Source: Myrmaecium sp. VS I D KN 1 | Lineage: Eukaryota > Ascomycota > Dothideomycetes > Valsariales > Valsariaceae | Direction of reading: 5' to 3' | Length of the DNA: 64,000 bases | Assembly (NCBI GenBank): GCA_019775845.1 | Contig: JADQAV010000028.1 | Location: forward strand, 434,001 to 498,000 | Shown: positions 22,991 through 33,176 of the stretch, piece after piece | Numbering within the stretch: position 1 is the stretch's first letter | Layout: each line of letters starts with the position of its first letter | The notes under the pieces: model-generated | What the model was told of the DNA's origin: nothing | Databases searched by the model: none | What the model saw: only the letters and a program-made list of their open reading frames with translations | Made by a program: the position numbers and the translations under genes

Positions 22991-24220
22991 ATGCCACCCA
23001 TCAAAGACGCCCACCTCTACACGCCCGCCGGGGCCGCTGCGCCGCCCAAGAAGAAAACGCCAGCCAACCCGCTCGCCGCCAGCGCCAGCACGCTCAACTT
23101 CGCCTCGCACCTCTCCTCCCTCATCAACGCCTCCAAATCATCCTCCTCATCCTCCACAGACGGAAAACCGCGCCCCGGGCGCTCACGAACAGGCAAAGAA
23201 GACATCTTCGCGACGCATAACCGAGGAACGCGAAAACGCGCGCTCGCCGACCTGGCCGCAGACGAGGGCAACCCGGCATTCGCGCAGCGGCACGCGACGA
23301 GTTCCGAGGCGCTGGACGCGGCGACGCTGAAGCGGCAGCGGTTGCGGATGGAGGAGAAGGCCCGGTTGTACGCGGCGATGCAGCGGGGCGACGTGGAGGA
23401 CGAGGACGGGCGGTACGCGGTGGATTTCGAGCGGAAGGTGGAGGAGCGCGGGGGTGCTGCCGCCGGGACCGAGACCGAGAGTGACGAGGATGATGACCAG
23501 GAGGATAGCGACAACGAGATCGTCGAGTACGTCGACGAATTCGGCCGCGACCGCACGGGCACCAAGGCCGAGGCACGGCGAGAAGAGCGGCGCAAGATGC
23601 GCGCGGCGCGGGAGCGCGAGCGGGCGCAGGACGACCGGTACGCCGCGCGGCCCACGATGCCGTCTAACATCATCTACGGCGACACCATCCAGAGCGCCGC
23701 CTTCAACCCGGACGCGGCGGTGGCGGAGGCGATGGAGGAGCTGGCCCGCAAGCGCGACGCCGCCCTCACCCCGCCGCCCGACACCCACTTCGACGCCTCC
23801 CAGGAGATCCGCGTCAAGGGTACGGGGTTCTACCAGTTTGCTCTTGATGCGGATACGCGTCGTCGTCAGAAGGAGGAGCTGGATCGGTTGCGCAGGGAGA
23901 CGGAGCGGGCGCGGGAAGAGCGTGCGCGCGGCGTGAAGGAGGAGGAGCGGAGGCGGGTGCTTGAGGAGAGGAAGCGGTTGATTCGGGAGAAGAGGGAGAA
24001 GGTGCTGCGGAAGCAGGCGGATAGCTTTTTGGAGTCGTTGCAGGATGAGTTGGGGAAGACGGAAGGGGATGGCGTGGAAGGGGATGGAAAGGGGAAGGGG
24101 AAGACGGAGGATGATGCTGTGCACGAAGCGGGCAAGCTGAAGAGGAAGGCGGAGGATGATGTCGTGGATGGGGAGGGCAAACGGAAGGAGACGGGAGAAG
24201 AGGAGACCTTGTCCCGGTGA
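22991..24220 (+). CDS. CCDC174-like nuclear coiled-coil protein
   Basis: Single exon, 409 aa, starting in a TACGATGCC context. The block KGTGFYQFALDADTRRRQ at about residues 275-292 is, as I recall it, the signature of the DUF4078/CCDC174 family, and EYVDEFGRDR (about residues 179-188) is a second family motif. Human CCDC174 is linked to the exon-junction complex and mRNA processing; the fungal role is inferred. The protein is highly charged: an acidic stretch (ETESDEDDDQEDSDNE, about 161-176) is followed by long Arg/Glu-rich helices likely to be coiled coil, and a Lys/Glu/Gly tail. No membrane segment or signal peptide. It could also be a general splicing-associated scaffold; the precise role is unknown. 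Confidence 0.8.
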   Translation: MPPIKDAHLYTPAGAAAPPKKKTPANPLAASASTLNFASHLSSLINASKSSSSSSTDGKPRPGRSRTGKEDIFATHNRGTRKRALADLAADEGNPAFAQRHATSSEALDAATLKRQRLRMEEKARLYAAMQRGDVEDEDGRYAVDFERKVEERGGAAAGTETESDEDDDQEDSDNEIVEYVDEFGRDRTGTKAEARREERRKMRAARERERAQDDRYAARPTMPSNIIYGDTIQSAAFNPDAAVAEAMEELARKRDAALTPPPDTHFDASQEIRVKGTGFYQFALDADTRRRQKEELDRLRRETERAREERARGVKEEERRRVLEERKRLIREKREKVLRKQADSFLESLQDELGKTEGDGVEGDGKGKGKTEDDAVHEAGKLKRKAEDDVVDGEGKRKETGEEETLSR

Positions 24221-25076
24221 AGCATTGGATCCCTGGTCTTTATCTTGCGAGGGGGGTGCTTGCTGGCTTGCTTCTACCTTATACCGAAGCATACCCCTCC
24301 CATCCATCCATCCCTGTGTATGTAGTTCCTGATGATACCCAACACGCGCAGCGGCTGAAATTCCTGTCCGTCTTACGCCGTATGCTTGTACCTCCTCTCT
24401 TCCGCAAATCTACTTTCATAACAGATCATAAACAACATTCGACCGTCTCGTTAGATAGACGGAAGCAGCTTTCCATAATATAATCCAACAAGATGACTTA
24501 GTCCCGGTCTCTTGAAAGTAGATCAATCGATATATTCGCCACGAGCATAGCCTCATCCTCGATTACGGACGCTCCCGTCCCCTATCTTAAGAGAAAAGAG
24601 AGAGACACATACAAAGGTTTTGATCCAAACAGAAAAAAAACAACCCCTATTCTCAACGACGATCAATCCCTCATCCCGATAAACATGCCCCCTCCCCGCC
24701 CAAGGTCTTTCGCCGTGGGAACGGAAAAAACGCCCACCCCCCAAATACAAAGCTAAATGAGTGAATGTGCATATATGTATAGATCGTGCACGCCTTTCAA
24801 ATGAGGGAAGGAAAAAAACAAACAGGCTTTTTCCCCGTTCCATAAATCAGAAAAATCAAAGAAGGAATGTGATGTGATATGACGATCAAAACTACACACA
24901 GTGATGAAGAACGAGAGAAAAAAGTTTCCAAAGCAAGAGAAACGCCCGGCCGAATGCAGTGGAACGGAAAGGAAAATCCAAGATGATGATAATAATAATG
25001 GTGATGCTGCTGCTGCTGCTGGAAGAGACGAATCTCGTGAGAAAAGGAGCAAAAAGCCTCCCCCTTTTCTCTCTCT
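24221..25076. other. Intergenic between convergent genes
   Basis: Shared 3' flank of about 850 bp, A/T-richer than the genes. No gene seen. A short GCT repeat lies near 25003-25020. Confidence 0.6.
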
Positions 25077-26169
25077 CTACAAGACGCCAAAGACATTGCC
25101 GGCGAACCAGGTAAAGGAGAGGACGGTGATGGCCGCCATGCCGAAGAGGAAGCTGAGCGTCTGTCGCTCGGCGGACGTCATGCCGCCGCTGCACGTCGGG
25201 CAGTTGTACTCTGCAGATCAACCCCCAGCTTCAGTCAGCAAGATCTTTTTTGTGCTTCGAAGGGAAAGGATAAAGGGGTGAAGGGTGGAAATGGGGCAAC
25301 ACATACCGCTGTAAGGGGTATACGGCTTCGGCGTGTACATGCCGAAGTAATACTGGGAGTACGCGCCCAGATGGCCGGCCTCGGCCGTCGCGCTGACCTC
25401 GCTGGCCGCGTCGTAGATGATGAGGGTGTAGGACTCGGTGAGGAGGGGGATGGTGGCGGTGGACTGGTAGGCGCCCGTGTCCCAGAGCACCTTGTTCGTC
25501 GCGTGGACGGACTGGTTCAGGGCGATGGTGTACGTCGCCGAGTTGAGCGAGCAGCTGGCCAGGACGTTGATCCCCGTCGGCGTCACGCTCAGGGAGGTGT
25601 AGTTCCACGCGAACGTCACCCAGTCCCCGATCTTGTAGTATTGGCTCCCGGACAGCGCGTTCGGCGTGATCATCGTCACCCCGCCCGTGAAGCTGTACGA
25701 GGTCGTCGCCGCTGCCGTCCCGGTCCCGGTCCCCGTGCCCGTCTGCGTCCCCGTCCCGGTCGTGGTCTTCTTGCTTCCCGTCTTCGTCCCCGTGGCCGTG
25801 CCCGTCTTGGAAGCCGTACTGTCCGCGGCGCTCGCGGCGGAGCCGGTGGTCGCTGCAGCCGTGGTCTCCGCCGTCGATTTAGCGGCGGTCGTGGCTGCTG
25901 CCGCGGTGGACTCCGCTGCCGTATCTTTCGCGGACTTCGTGGCCGAGGCATCCTTGGTGTCTAAGCGAAGGATTAGATCGGGGAGATCAGGGGGGGGAGG
26001 AGACGGCCGGTGCTTGTCACGGCGCCTTACTTGTGCTGTCCGCTCTCCTGAACAGATGCTCTCCCACCAAGCCCACGGCATCGATCCCCTTGAACGACGG
26101 CGGCCATGGCCAGGCGGCGGAAAGGGATGAAAGGGTGACGGCGGCGGCGAGGAGCTGTGAGGGCCGCAT
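25077..26169 (-). CDS. Secretory-pathway Ser/Thr/Ala-rich protein with C-terminal membrane span
   Basis: Exons on the minus strand are 26169-26031, 25960-25307 and 25210-25077, giving 308 aa. The start MRPSQLLAAAVTLSSLSAAW is a good signal peptide. Residues of about 47-135 are a Thr/Ala/Ser/Gly low-complexity stalk likely to be O-mannosylated. A compact domain follows (about 140-250), running from SYSFTGGVTMITPNAL to YYFGMYTPKPYTPYS, with NYTS and NQS N-glycosylation sites. After the last splice come YNCPTCSGG and a hydrophobic end, LSFLFGMAAITVLSFTWFAG, with only a few residues beyond it. This suggests a tail-anchored or GPI-like surface protein. I recall similar fungal proteins of unknown function; no enzyme motif is visible. 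The exact anchor type is undecided. Confidence 0.85.
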
Positions 26170-27601
26170 GGTGATTGGGGAAAAATCGAGCGAGGGTGTA
26201 CGGGTAGGACGAGACGGTGGAGTGGGATGCGCCCAGCCGGTCAGGCCTGGTGGTTCGAACAGACGGAAATCGAGGTGGTACGGAGGGTGTTTCGAAGATT
26301 CCAGGCGTCGCTGATGCTAGAGGGAGGAGAGCTCTGTTGTGAACAGCTCGAGCGCGTTGGAATGCTCTTCCTTTCCCTCCCAGATCAAAACGAGCGACGA
26401 GGCGAGCAGGCGATAAGTATAGACAACAAATACACGACACGGTCGGAATCCCAAGCGGACGTTTTCGGTGATGCAAAAAACGGGTGGTGAAGGGGCGTGA
26501 GGAGCGGCGGAGGAGAAGCACGATGTTCGGGTTACAATGGGTAACCCCGTTCCCACCGCAGGACGCCCCCGTCAGTCCGTCCGTCCATTCGTTCGTCCAT
26601 TCGTTTGCGGGCAAACCACCAGCCAAGGGCCAAGGGGTTGTGTGTGTGTGTGAGCGAATGGCTCGTGCCCTGGCAACCACCCTATTTTTAGCAGATCTCG
26701 AACCTCAACGAATCAGTGAATCCTTAATGGCCTGAGGCTCCTCAAGATCTCAAGATCTTCTCTTCCCGATCCATCATGTTTGTCGTCCCTGAATTCATGC
26801 GTCGAGATCTTTGCTTGTGCAAAAATTGCAAGCATTTCCGCATCCTCCCCATCACGGGCATGTCCTCTCCTCCCCTTGCATGTTCCGATCCGGGCGGCGA
26901 CGGATAGCGGATGGCGGATGGCCCTGGAACATCCTCCTCGGCACCGTAAGTAGCTCGTATCCGCCACACCACCGCCTTACCCCTTCAGGAGATCTCGCTC
27001 TCACAAGGAGGTCGACTCTCCTCGCTTCACACCTCATCGGTTTCCTCTGCCACGAGTTTTCCTTCGTTTTCGTCGTACATGCACCTCCAACCTCTTCCCG
27101 ATACACGTTGTTGGCGATACCTGCTGTGCTGTAGATATAGGTTGCACTTCACGTCCCCAGTTTACCTACGTCATATGGTGGAACCATTGAACCCATCCCC
27201 GGCCGGCACGGGACGAATGAGGGTGAACCGCTGGCGAAGCAACTAAGCTTAACTCTAAGCCAATGCCTAACGGTCATGGCAACAAACAACATCGATTCGT
27301 GCTCATCATCCCTCCCTATAAAGAAAAGGCAGGAGAGAGTGATGCTGTTTGATAGAGATAAGGTGAGTGAAAACACTTGTCGATCCCAGATGAGCTCGTC
27401 ACGGCACGACAAACCGGGAGTGAAATCACCAGACTGGGGTTGCCACTACAACCGTTTGTCACTAGATGCTGGATATGTTTGTTTAGAAGGGAAAATGTAA
27501 GTTCAAAGGGGTATCATAACTATTCATCATCGCCCGCCAGATCGAAACACAGTCATCCAGCACTGCTTCGCCTGTTTTCCCCATATAATATATAAACCCA
27601 T
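26170..27601. other. Intergenic, 1.4 kb
   Basis: Promoter of the secretory protein (right of its start) and the 3' flank of RAD26. No supported gene or RNA was found. A short GT repeat lies near 26639-26651. Confidence 0.55.
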
Positions 27602-30600
27602 CTAGTCCCGCGGTGGTTCCTGAAACTCCGGTTTGAGCGTCCACCGGCCTCGGCCAGAGCCCGCACGTGAACCGGGAGGATACCGCAAGGTAGCCACCCG
27701 CTTCACCGTAGCGTTGAAGGCCTCCGACTGCTCCGGACCCCCATCCAGGAAGTGAAAATGCTCGATCAGCATCTGAGAAACAACGCTACCTCCATGGGTG
27801 CGCATGAATCGAAGGACCATATCCATCAGCTCCTTTCCCTGGACCACCCGCTTGCGAGGATTTCTGACGTTGCCACCTTGTCGGGTGGAGAGATTGGCCA
27901 GCACAGAGGCAGACGAAGGGCCACGGCGACTACTTGAGCCAAGCCCACCTCCTCCAAGACGGCGGCCTGCCAAACCGGAAGATCCTGTCCATGTTGGGGT
28001 TCCAATAGGGACCTGATCGGCGTTCTTCGACGCTTCCTTCAGCTCACGGGCAGCTTTGTCGGCAGCCTTCTTGGCCAACTCTCGGATGTAACGAACTTCG
28101 GTTGCGGAAGCCTTCTTCGCACTGTTGCTTAGCAGGATGTTGTCATGCTCAAATGTAGAGTGGACGCCGGAATTGGCGAATACTGTGGCAAGGATTGCGC
28201 TGTCGCCCTGTCGAAGTTCGCCCTTTGGGTCATCGTCCGTCTGGAGCTCTTCCACACGATTGACTCCGCTTAGCTTGGAGATGTCATCGGGAACGTCTTG
28301 AGCCGGTGCGGATGGATTCTGCGACTTCTTGATTCTTGTCTCCGCGTTCTTGAACATCCGCGCGGTTTCTGTTTCGCCTGAATCGTCGCCAAGAGAGAAG
28401 AGATCCTTGAGGTCTTTTGGGGAGAATGTCTGGCGCTGGGTGGGGTCCTGTAACACTTTCGTCGACAAGAACTGCTTAAACAGTTGACGGTGATATATCT
28501 TCTCTTCGATAGTACCACTGATCATCAAACGATATATCTCAACGTCGCGTTGTTGCCCCAGTCGCCACGCCCGCTCTCGAGCCTGTGAGTCAGTAGCCGG
28601 GTTCCAGTCCGGGTCGTAAATGATGATACGGTCAGCACCGGTAAGGTTGACCCCAAGACCACCAACCTTGGTCGTCAAGAGGAAAACATCCAGATTCGGA
28701 TCGGTATTGAACCTATCGACAAGAGCTTGACGGTTCTTGATGGAAGTCTGTCCGTCCATCCGACAGAACCTGATCCCCTCCATGCCTTTCAGAAATTTCT
28801 CCAGGATGTCAGCCATGATACGATACTGTGTGAACAGAAGCGTTTTGTGTCCGCCGGACTTGAAATGGCGTAACAATGATTCTGTAACGACCATCTTCGA
28901 TGACAACTTAGGATCACCATAGTTAGGTCCGTGAAGACGATCATGGGCGAGGAGGTCCGGATGATTGCAGATCTTCCTCAGCGCGTCAATGCCAGTGAGC
29001 GACCTCTGTTGCCCTGACAAGATCCTCTCGGCATCCTTCGAATTCAGGTATTCCTCATAACGCCTACGCTGAGACGGCAATAGTTTCACGGCAACGACTT
29101 TCTCCGTCTTCTTTGGTAAATCAGCAGCGACGTCCTTCTTGTAACGCTGCAGAAGGTAAGGCCCAACAGTCTCCTTCAGAACTGTGGCGCACTGCAGAGC
29201 CGTCTCAACGGCGAGGTTGTCTGAGTTAGCATACCCTCCTTGCTTGATAGGGAAGTCGAAGGTATTTTGAAAATCGACCAAGGTTCCCAAGCGCATGGGC
29301 GCGACAAAATCGAACAGCGACCACAACTCTGTTAACTTGTTCTGAATAGGGGTCCCAGAAAGGATGATCCTATGGCGAGTCTGGAGCTCCTTGCAAAAGA
29401 TCGTAATCTGAGCATCGGGGTTCCGAATCTTGTGGCCTTCGTCGAGAATAGCGTAACCCCATTCCGTAGGGATGATATATTCTGCGTAAGTCTGCATGCC
29501 GGTATATGTTGTGACAAGCACATGACCTTCTTTAATAACCCGATTCACGATTCGTCTTGCCGCCTTCTTCTGGCTTGTCAGTTTCGTAGAGGCCGTGAAA
29601 TTGTCCTGCTCAAGGTCGCGCTCCATTCTCTCCTCCGAGCGAACATCCATCATGCCGCTACCGGAGGTGTGAAGGATGGAGACTCGCAACGCTGGCCACC
29701 AACTGTGAAACTCATTCACCCACTGGGACATCACAGTAGCGGGGCAGACGACAAGCACAGGCTTGTCAAGCATATTTGAATGATGGAGGGCAGCAAGGAA
29801 AGCGATGATTTGGATCGTTTTTCCAAGACCCATTTCATCCGCAATGATTCCGCCGGTTTCTTGCTGGTGCAACTCCCACAGCCATTTCACGCCTGTCTTC
29901 TGATAGTCAAATAACGCTGGATATATGTCACCGGGTATCTTAAGACCTCCTTCGTATTCATGGGACGGTACGGTCGGATGGGGTTCATTCCATTCGGCCT
30001 TAGCAGTGCTTTCACCATCCGCTTCTTCATCTTCTCGTCGCTCGGAGGAATCGGCGCCTTGACTCTGAGCTTTTTCACGAGCCAGACGCCGCTCACGGCA
30101 CCATTTCTCCAGGCGAGCTTTGTAGACGCTTTCATCTCCATCGTCGATAGCCGTGATGTCCTCGGCTTCACTCGTGTCTGCTGAAGCTTTGCCTTTGGTC
30201 TTGGTTTTTGCTTTTGCTCTAGGCTTTGCGGGTGGAAGATCGGTCATATCATATTCATCCGAATCCTCTTCTACAACGAAGTCATCCTCGAACTCAGACT
30301 CATCCGATCCCTTTCGACGCCCTTTTGAAGCCTTCTTGGTAGCTGTGGTTGTTTTACGCTTCTTCTTCTCAGGTGTATAGTCATCGTCTAGATCTTCGCT
30401 GGCTTCGTCAGCGCTAGGTGTGGCCGTGGCAGAAGCGATGTCGCGCCGATTCGTTAGCCTGCGACGCTTCTTCGAAGGCTCCGGAGACGATATCGTAGCG
30501 GGTGTTGCAGTCGCAGTGGAAGGCGCCGAGACAGGCTTGAAGCCAGGCCTGACCAAGTTCCGATGAGACTTTGGCTGGTCGACCACTTCAGCGACCTCGC

Positions 30601-31258
30601 TATCCTCTTCCTCCTCGTCCTCCTCGCCACCCTGAGCCTCCGCACCCAGCAACACATCAGCAATGCTATTTGGGAGCTTCGGTTCCTGACGTATTCTTGA
30701 GAAGGGTGTGATCTTGCCAGTCCGAATAAGGTAATCGCGTCGGCTTTCGTCGGCTCGTTGTGCAGTCGAAGGGACGGTGGATTCAGCATCTTTAGCCAAT
30801 GCGGAGATATGCCTCTCCTCGATTCGAGCCTGTATTTGACCGATGTCATCCTCCAACTGGCTGATCCTCTCCTCATTCCTTTGGATATCTGCCCGGATCG
30901 GGTTCTTGACGTGGGAGCTTCCCGGCTGCTGCAGTCGCTGGGACAACTGCTTATTCTGCGCGACCAACTTGTCCCTTTCATTCTGTGCCTTCAGCATCCG
31001 TTGCTTATCCTTTTCGTCGGCTTGTTGGTTCATCATGGCGCTGGCCTGTCGGCCGATGGCTTGCGCAAGGTCATCCTGGTCCTGAATCGAGGCCATCAAA
31101 TCCTCCACGTCGACGTTGTCGTCAACCGCTTCGGCGCTATGGTTACCTTCATCGGCTTTGGCCCCGTCATTGTGATCAGGCTCCGCTTCAATCTCAGGCT
31201 GCTTTCCTTTCTCACTCGGCGACACTGGGTCGCCCTCAAAGGTGGCGTTCTCACTCAT
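27602..31258 (-). CDS. rad26: RAD26/CSB transcription-coupled repair ATPase (SNF2 family)
   Basis: Orthologue of yeast Rad26 and human CSB/ERCC6, the ATPase that acts on RNA polymerase II stalled at DNA lesions. Single exon, 1218 aa. The N-terminus is acidic with coiled coil (about residues 80-150), then basic nuclear-signal-like clusters (KKRRRLTNRR, EKKKRKTT). The SNF2 core includes GLKIPGDIYPALFDYQKTG, Walker A in DEMGLGKT (about residue 474), the DEGH box (606-609), LSGTPIQNKLTELW, and helicase C motifs ILEKFLKGMEGI, FLLTTKVGGLGVNLTGADR and RAWRLGQQRDVEIYRL. The C-terminal part holds SNFLLSNSA-like and KRV basic regions with less conservation, and a final block VLRFMRTHGG resembles the ubiquitin-binding/winged-helix end of CSB. 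No break or missing motif was found. Confidence 0.96.
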   Translation of the reverse strand: MSENATFEGDPVSPSEKGKQPEIEAEPDHNDGAKADEGNHSAEAVDDNVDVEDLMASIQDQDDLAQAIGRQASAMMNQQADEKDKQRMLKAQNERDKLVAQNKQLSQRLQQPGSSHVKNPIRADIQRNEERISQLEDDIGQIQARIEERHISALAKDAESTVPSTAQRADESRRDYLIRTGKITPFSRIRQEPKLPNSIADVLLGAEAQGGEEDEEEEDSEVAEVVDQPKSHRNLVRPGFKPVSAPSTATATPATISSPEPSKKRRRLTNRRDIASATATPSADEASEDLDDDYTPEKKKRKTTTATKKASKGRRKGSDESEFEDDFVVEEDSDEYDMTDLPPAKPRAKAKTKTKGKASADTSEAEDITAIDDGDESVYKARLEKWCRERRLAREKAQSQGADSSERREDEEADGESTAKAEWNEPHPTVPSHEYEGGLKIPGDIYPALFDYQKTGVKWLWELHQQETGGIIADEMGLGKTIQIIAFLAALHHSNMLDKPVLVVCPATVMSQWVNEFHSWWPALRVSILHTSGSGMMDVRSEERMERDLEQDNFTASTKLTSQKKAARRIVNRVIKEGHVLVTTYTGMQTYAEYIIPTEWGYAILDEGHKIRNPDAQITIFCKELQTRHRIILSGTPIQNKLTELWSLFDFVAPMRLGTLVDFQNTFDFPIKQGGYANSDNLAVETALQCATVLKETVGPYLLQRYKKDVAADLPKKTEKVVAVKLLPSQRRRYEEYLNSKDAERILSGQQRSLTGIDALRKICNHPDLLAHDRLHGPNYGDPKLSSKMVVTESLLRHFKSGGHKTLLFTQYRIMADILEKFLKGMEGIRFCRMDGQTSIKNRQALVDRFNTDPNLDVFLLTTKVGGLGVNLTGADRIIIYDPDWNPATDSQARERAWRLGQQRDVEIYRLMISGTIEEKIYHRQLFKQFLSTKVLQDPTQRQTFSPKDLKDLFSLGDDSGETETARMFKNAETRIKKSQNPSAPAQDVPDDISKLSGVNRVEELQTDDDPKGELRQGDSAILATVFANSGVHSTFEHDNILLSNSAKKASATEVRYIRELAKKAADKAARELKEASKNADQVPIGTPTWTGSSGLAGRRLGGGGLGSSSRRGPSSASVLANLSTRQGGNVRNPRKRVVQGKELMDMVLRFMRTHGGSVVSQMLIEHFHFLDGGPEQSEAFNATVKRVATLRYPPGSRAGSGRGRWTLKPEFQEPPRD

Positions 31259-31777
31259 CGTGGATAGTTGACGCGGATTTCGGAGGCCGGATACATGTAT
31301 ATATCATAGGCGCAACGATAATGACGATGAGGTTACTGCGACATTCAGTAATCGGCAGTATATATATTGGACTGTAAGTGCGAGGTTTCACTCGAGAAGG
31401 ATCACCGGGGAATAAAGTTAGGCTGCAACGGTGAAGGGTCAATGAGTGATATCACCGAGTCCGCCAAGTATCGAGTTAACTCCGATCGCCGACACGCCAA
31501 CGCCAAAGCACGTGCAGCCCAGCCGCGGCCATTCATATTTATAGGTTTTCATCTCATCTCCAATCCAAACGAGTCCTCATCGATTCCCTATGAACTCTAC
31601 GTCTTCGGAAAAAAGGTTTAGATCTTGATCAAGGCCGTAGTAGCGGTATCTTCCTCAGACGCTCTCATTTTGTCCTATTTCATTGATCATGACCCAAAGA
31701 AGGGAGAATGACAACCTAAATTCTTTTTTCACATTTCAAAGTTGTTTTCCGTCGCATTCGTCCTTCTATATCACAAC
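31259..31777. other. Intergenic: RAD26 promoter and 3' flank of the DPBB gene
   Basis: About 520 bp, A/T-rich relative to the neighbours. It contains the region just upstream of the RAD26 start. No coding sequence was seen. Confidence 0.55.
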
Positions 31778-32447
31778 TCACTGCACCTTCGTTCCAGACC
31801 ACTCCGAGCAGTCCACCTTCTCAGCCGTGCCAACAGCCAGCCCAACACCGGAGTTCCCAAAGAGCGCCGAAGAAGCGCCCGAGTCGATGCAGAGGTCGAA
31901 GTTCACGTTGGCCCCGTATTGGTTGGTGCCGGTGAGCCCGTTCTGAGCGCAGAGGGTGTTGCCAGAAGCTATCGTACAGGCACGAGGGAGTCAGTCACTC
32001 GCTCTTGAAGTGAAAGAGACGGCAAAGGGACATAAAGAGGGGCTTTCAGCCTACCGGGACACAAGTTGTTCACCATGACCACGATGCTGGTGCCGGCGTT
32101 GCTCAGCGCGTTGCCGGAGCTGTCCGTCTGCGCGGTCAGCTTCCAGCAGGTGCCGCAAGCAGGACCGGCGCCCTCGCCAGGCCCAGCCCCGTACAGGTTC
32201 TGAGAGACGGCGGCGGAGTAACCGGGCTGGTCGATGTCGATGTCAGCGCTGCTGAAGCCTTCATCGACGTGTTTCGAAGAGTAGCTTCACTTACATCGGT
32301 GTAAAATCCGCAAGCGGCAGTGTCCACATTGCAGTTACCAGAGCCCCAGGTATCGGTGCTGCCATACTCGGTGAAGGAGGCCGTATAAGTCTGCGCATTC
32401 GCCGCGGTGGCGGCAGCGGCAGCGAGGAGAAGAGCCTTGGCAATCAT
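31778..32447 (-). CDS. Small secreted double-psi beta-barrel protein (expansin/GH45-like)
   Basis: Exons on the minus strand are 32447-32295, 32226-32055 and 31968-31778, giving about 171 aa. A signal peptide MIAKALLLAAAAATAANA probably ends before QTYTASFTEYG. The rest is one compact cysteine-bearing domain: NCNVDTAACGFYTD, PGYSAAVSQNLYG, GPACGTCWKLT, SIVVMVNNLCP, GTNQYGANVNFDLC and AEKVDCSEW. The CGTCWKL, VMVxNLCP and NFDL blocks place it with barwin/expansin/GH45 double-psi barrels. The proton-donor region (FD) is kept, but the first catalytic Asp context of GH45 (YYDxC) is not, so it may bind or loosen cell wall rather than hydrolyse it. The last splice uses G|CT phase and gives ASGNTLCAQNG. 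Lacks a CBM1 tail. Confidence 0.82.
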
Positions 32448-33176
32448 GATTCTGGCGGTTCCTTATGCGTTTCTCTTGAGGATAGGACTGGTGCTAGTGG
32501 AAGAGGTAGAGCCGGCTTCTCACAGTACTTGCAACCCCTTTTATACACATCCTCTCCCCTACGCACGCTCAGATCATGTCGTCAAGACCATGCCCATTGA
32601 GAAGAATTCCAAGGAGACAGCGCCGTGTCACCGTCAAGCCTCCTGCAGATCCCCCAAGAACAGGGCCATCTTCCCCACAATAAACAATTAATCCCTAACG
32701 TATTAATGACCCCGGTGGGAATAGACAAGCTTTCCCGCAAAGGAACCCCTCGCTCGGCAACGTCGTGGCGCCACGGGAACTCGGGAAGCGGATCGCCAGC
32801 GCGTTTCGGCCCCTCCATGCACGGCTCCGGATCGGAACCTCCCCCCTGTCTTGCCTCCCCAGCCGATGAGCGGTGTATGGCATCCAGCAAGGTAGGCCTA
32901 ACCTCCTTCAGATTGTCGTGTGGACCCATCCTCTGGGGGATTCTTCCAGATGTCAGGCTGTATCGGACAGATTGATTCGCTTTCTTCAGCCTGTGATCGT
33001 AAGGACAGAATGACGACTAAAATGCAACATGACCGATAAATCATAACAAGACTATAAACAAGATGATATTCGTGCTTCCATAGTAAATAGCCGACATACG
33101 GGGGTATTAAATACTGAACAATTAGATTAAAAAATATGCTTTACGCCACATATATTCCCAAACGCCGTGCCTTGCC
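32448..33176. other. Intergenic, about 730 bp
   Basis: Promoter of the DPBB protein and 3' flank of ATG11. A/T-rich between about 33000 and 33170. Nothing recognised. Confidence 0.55.
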
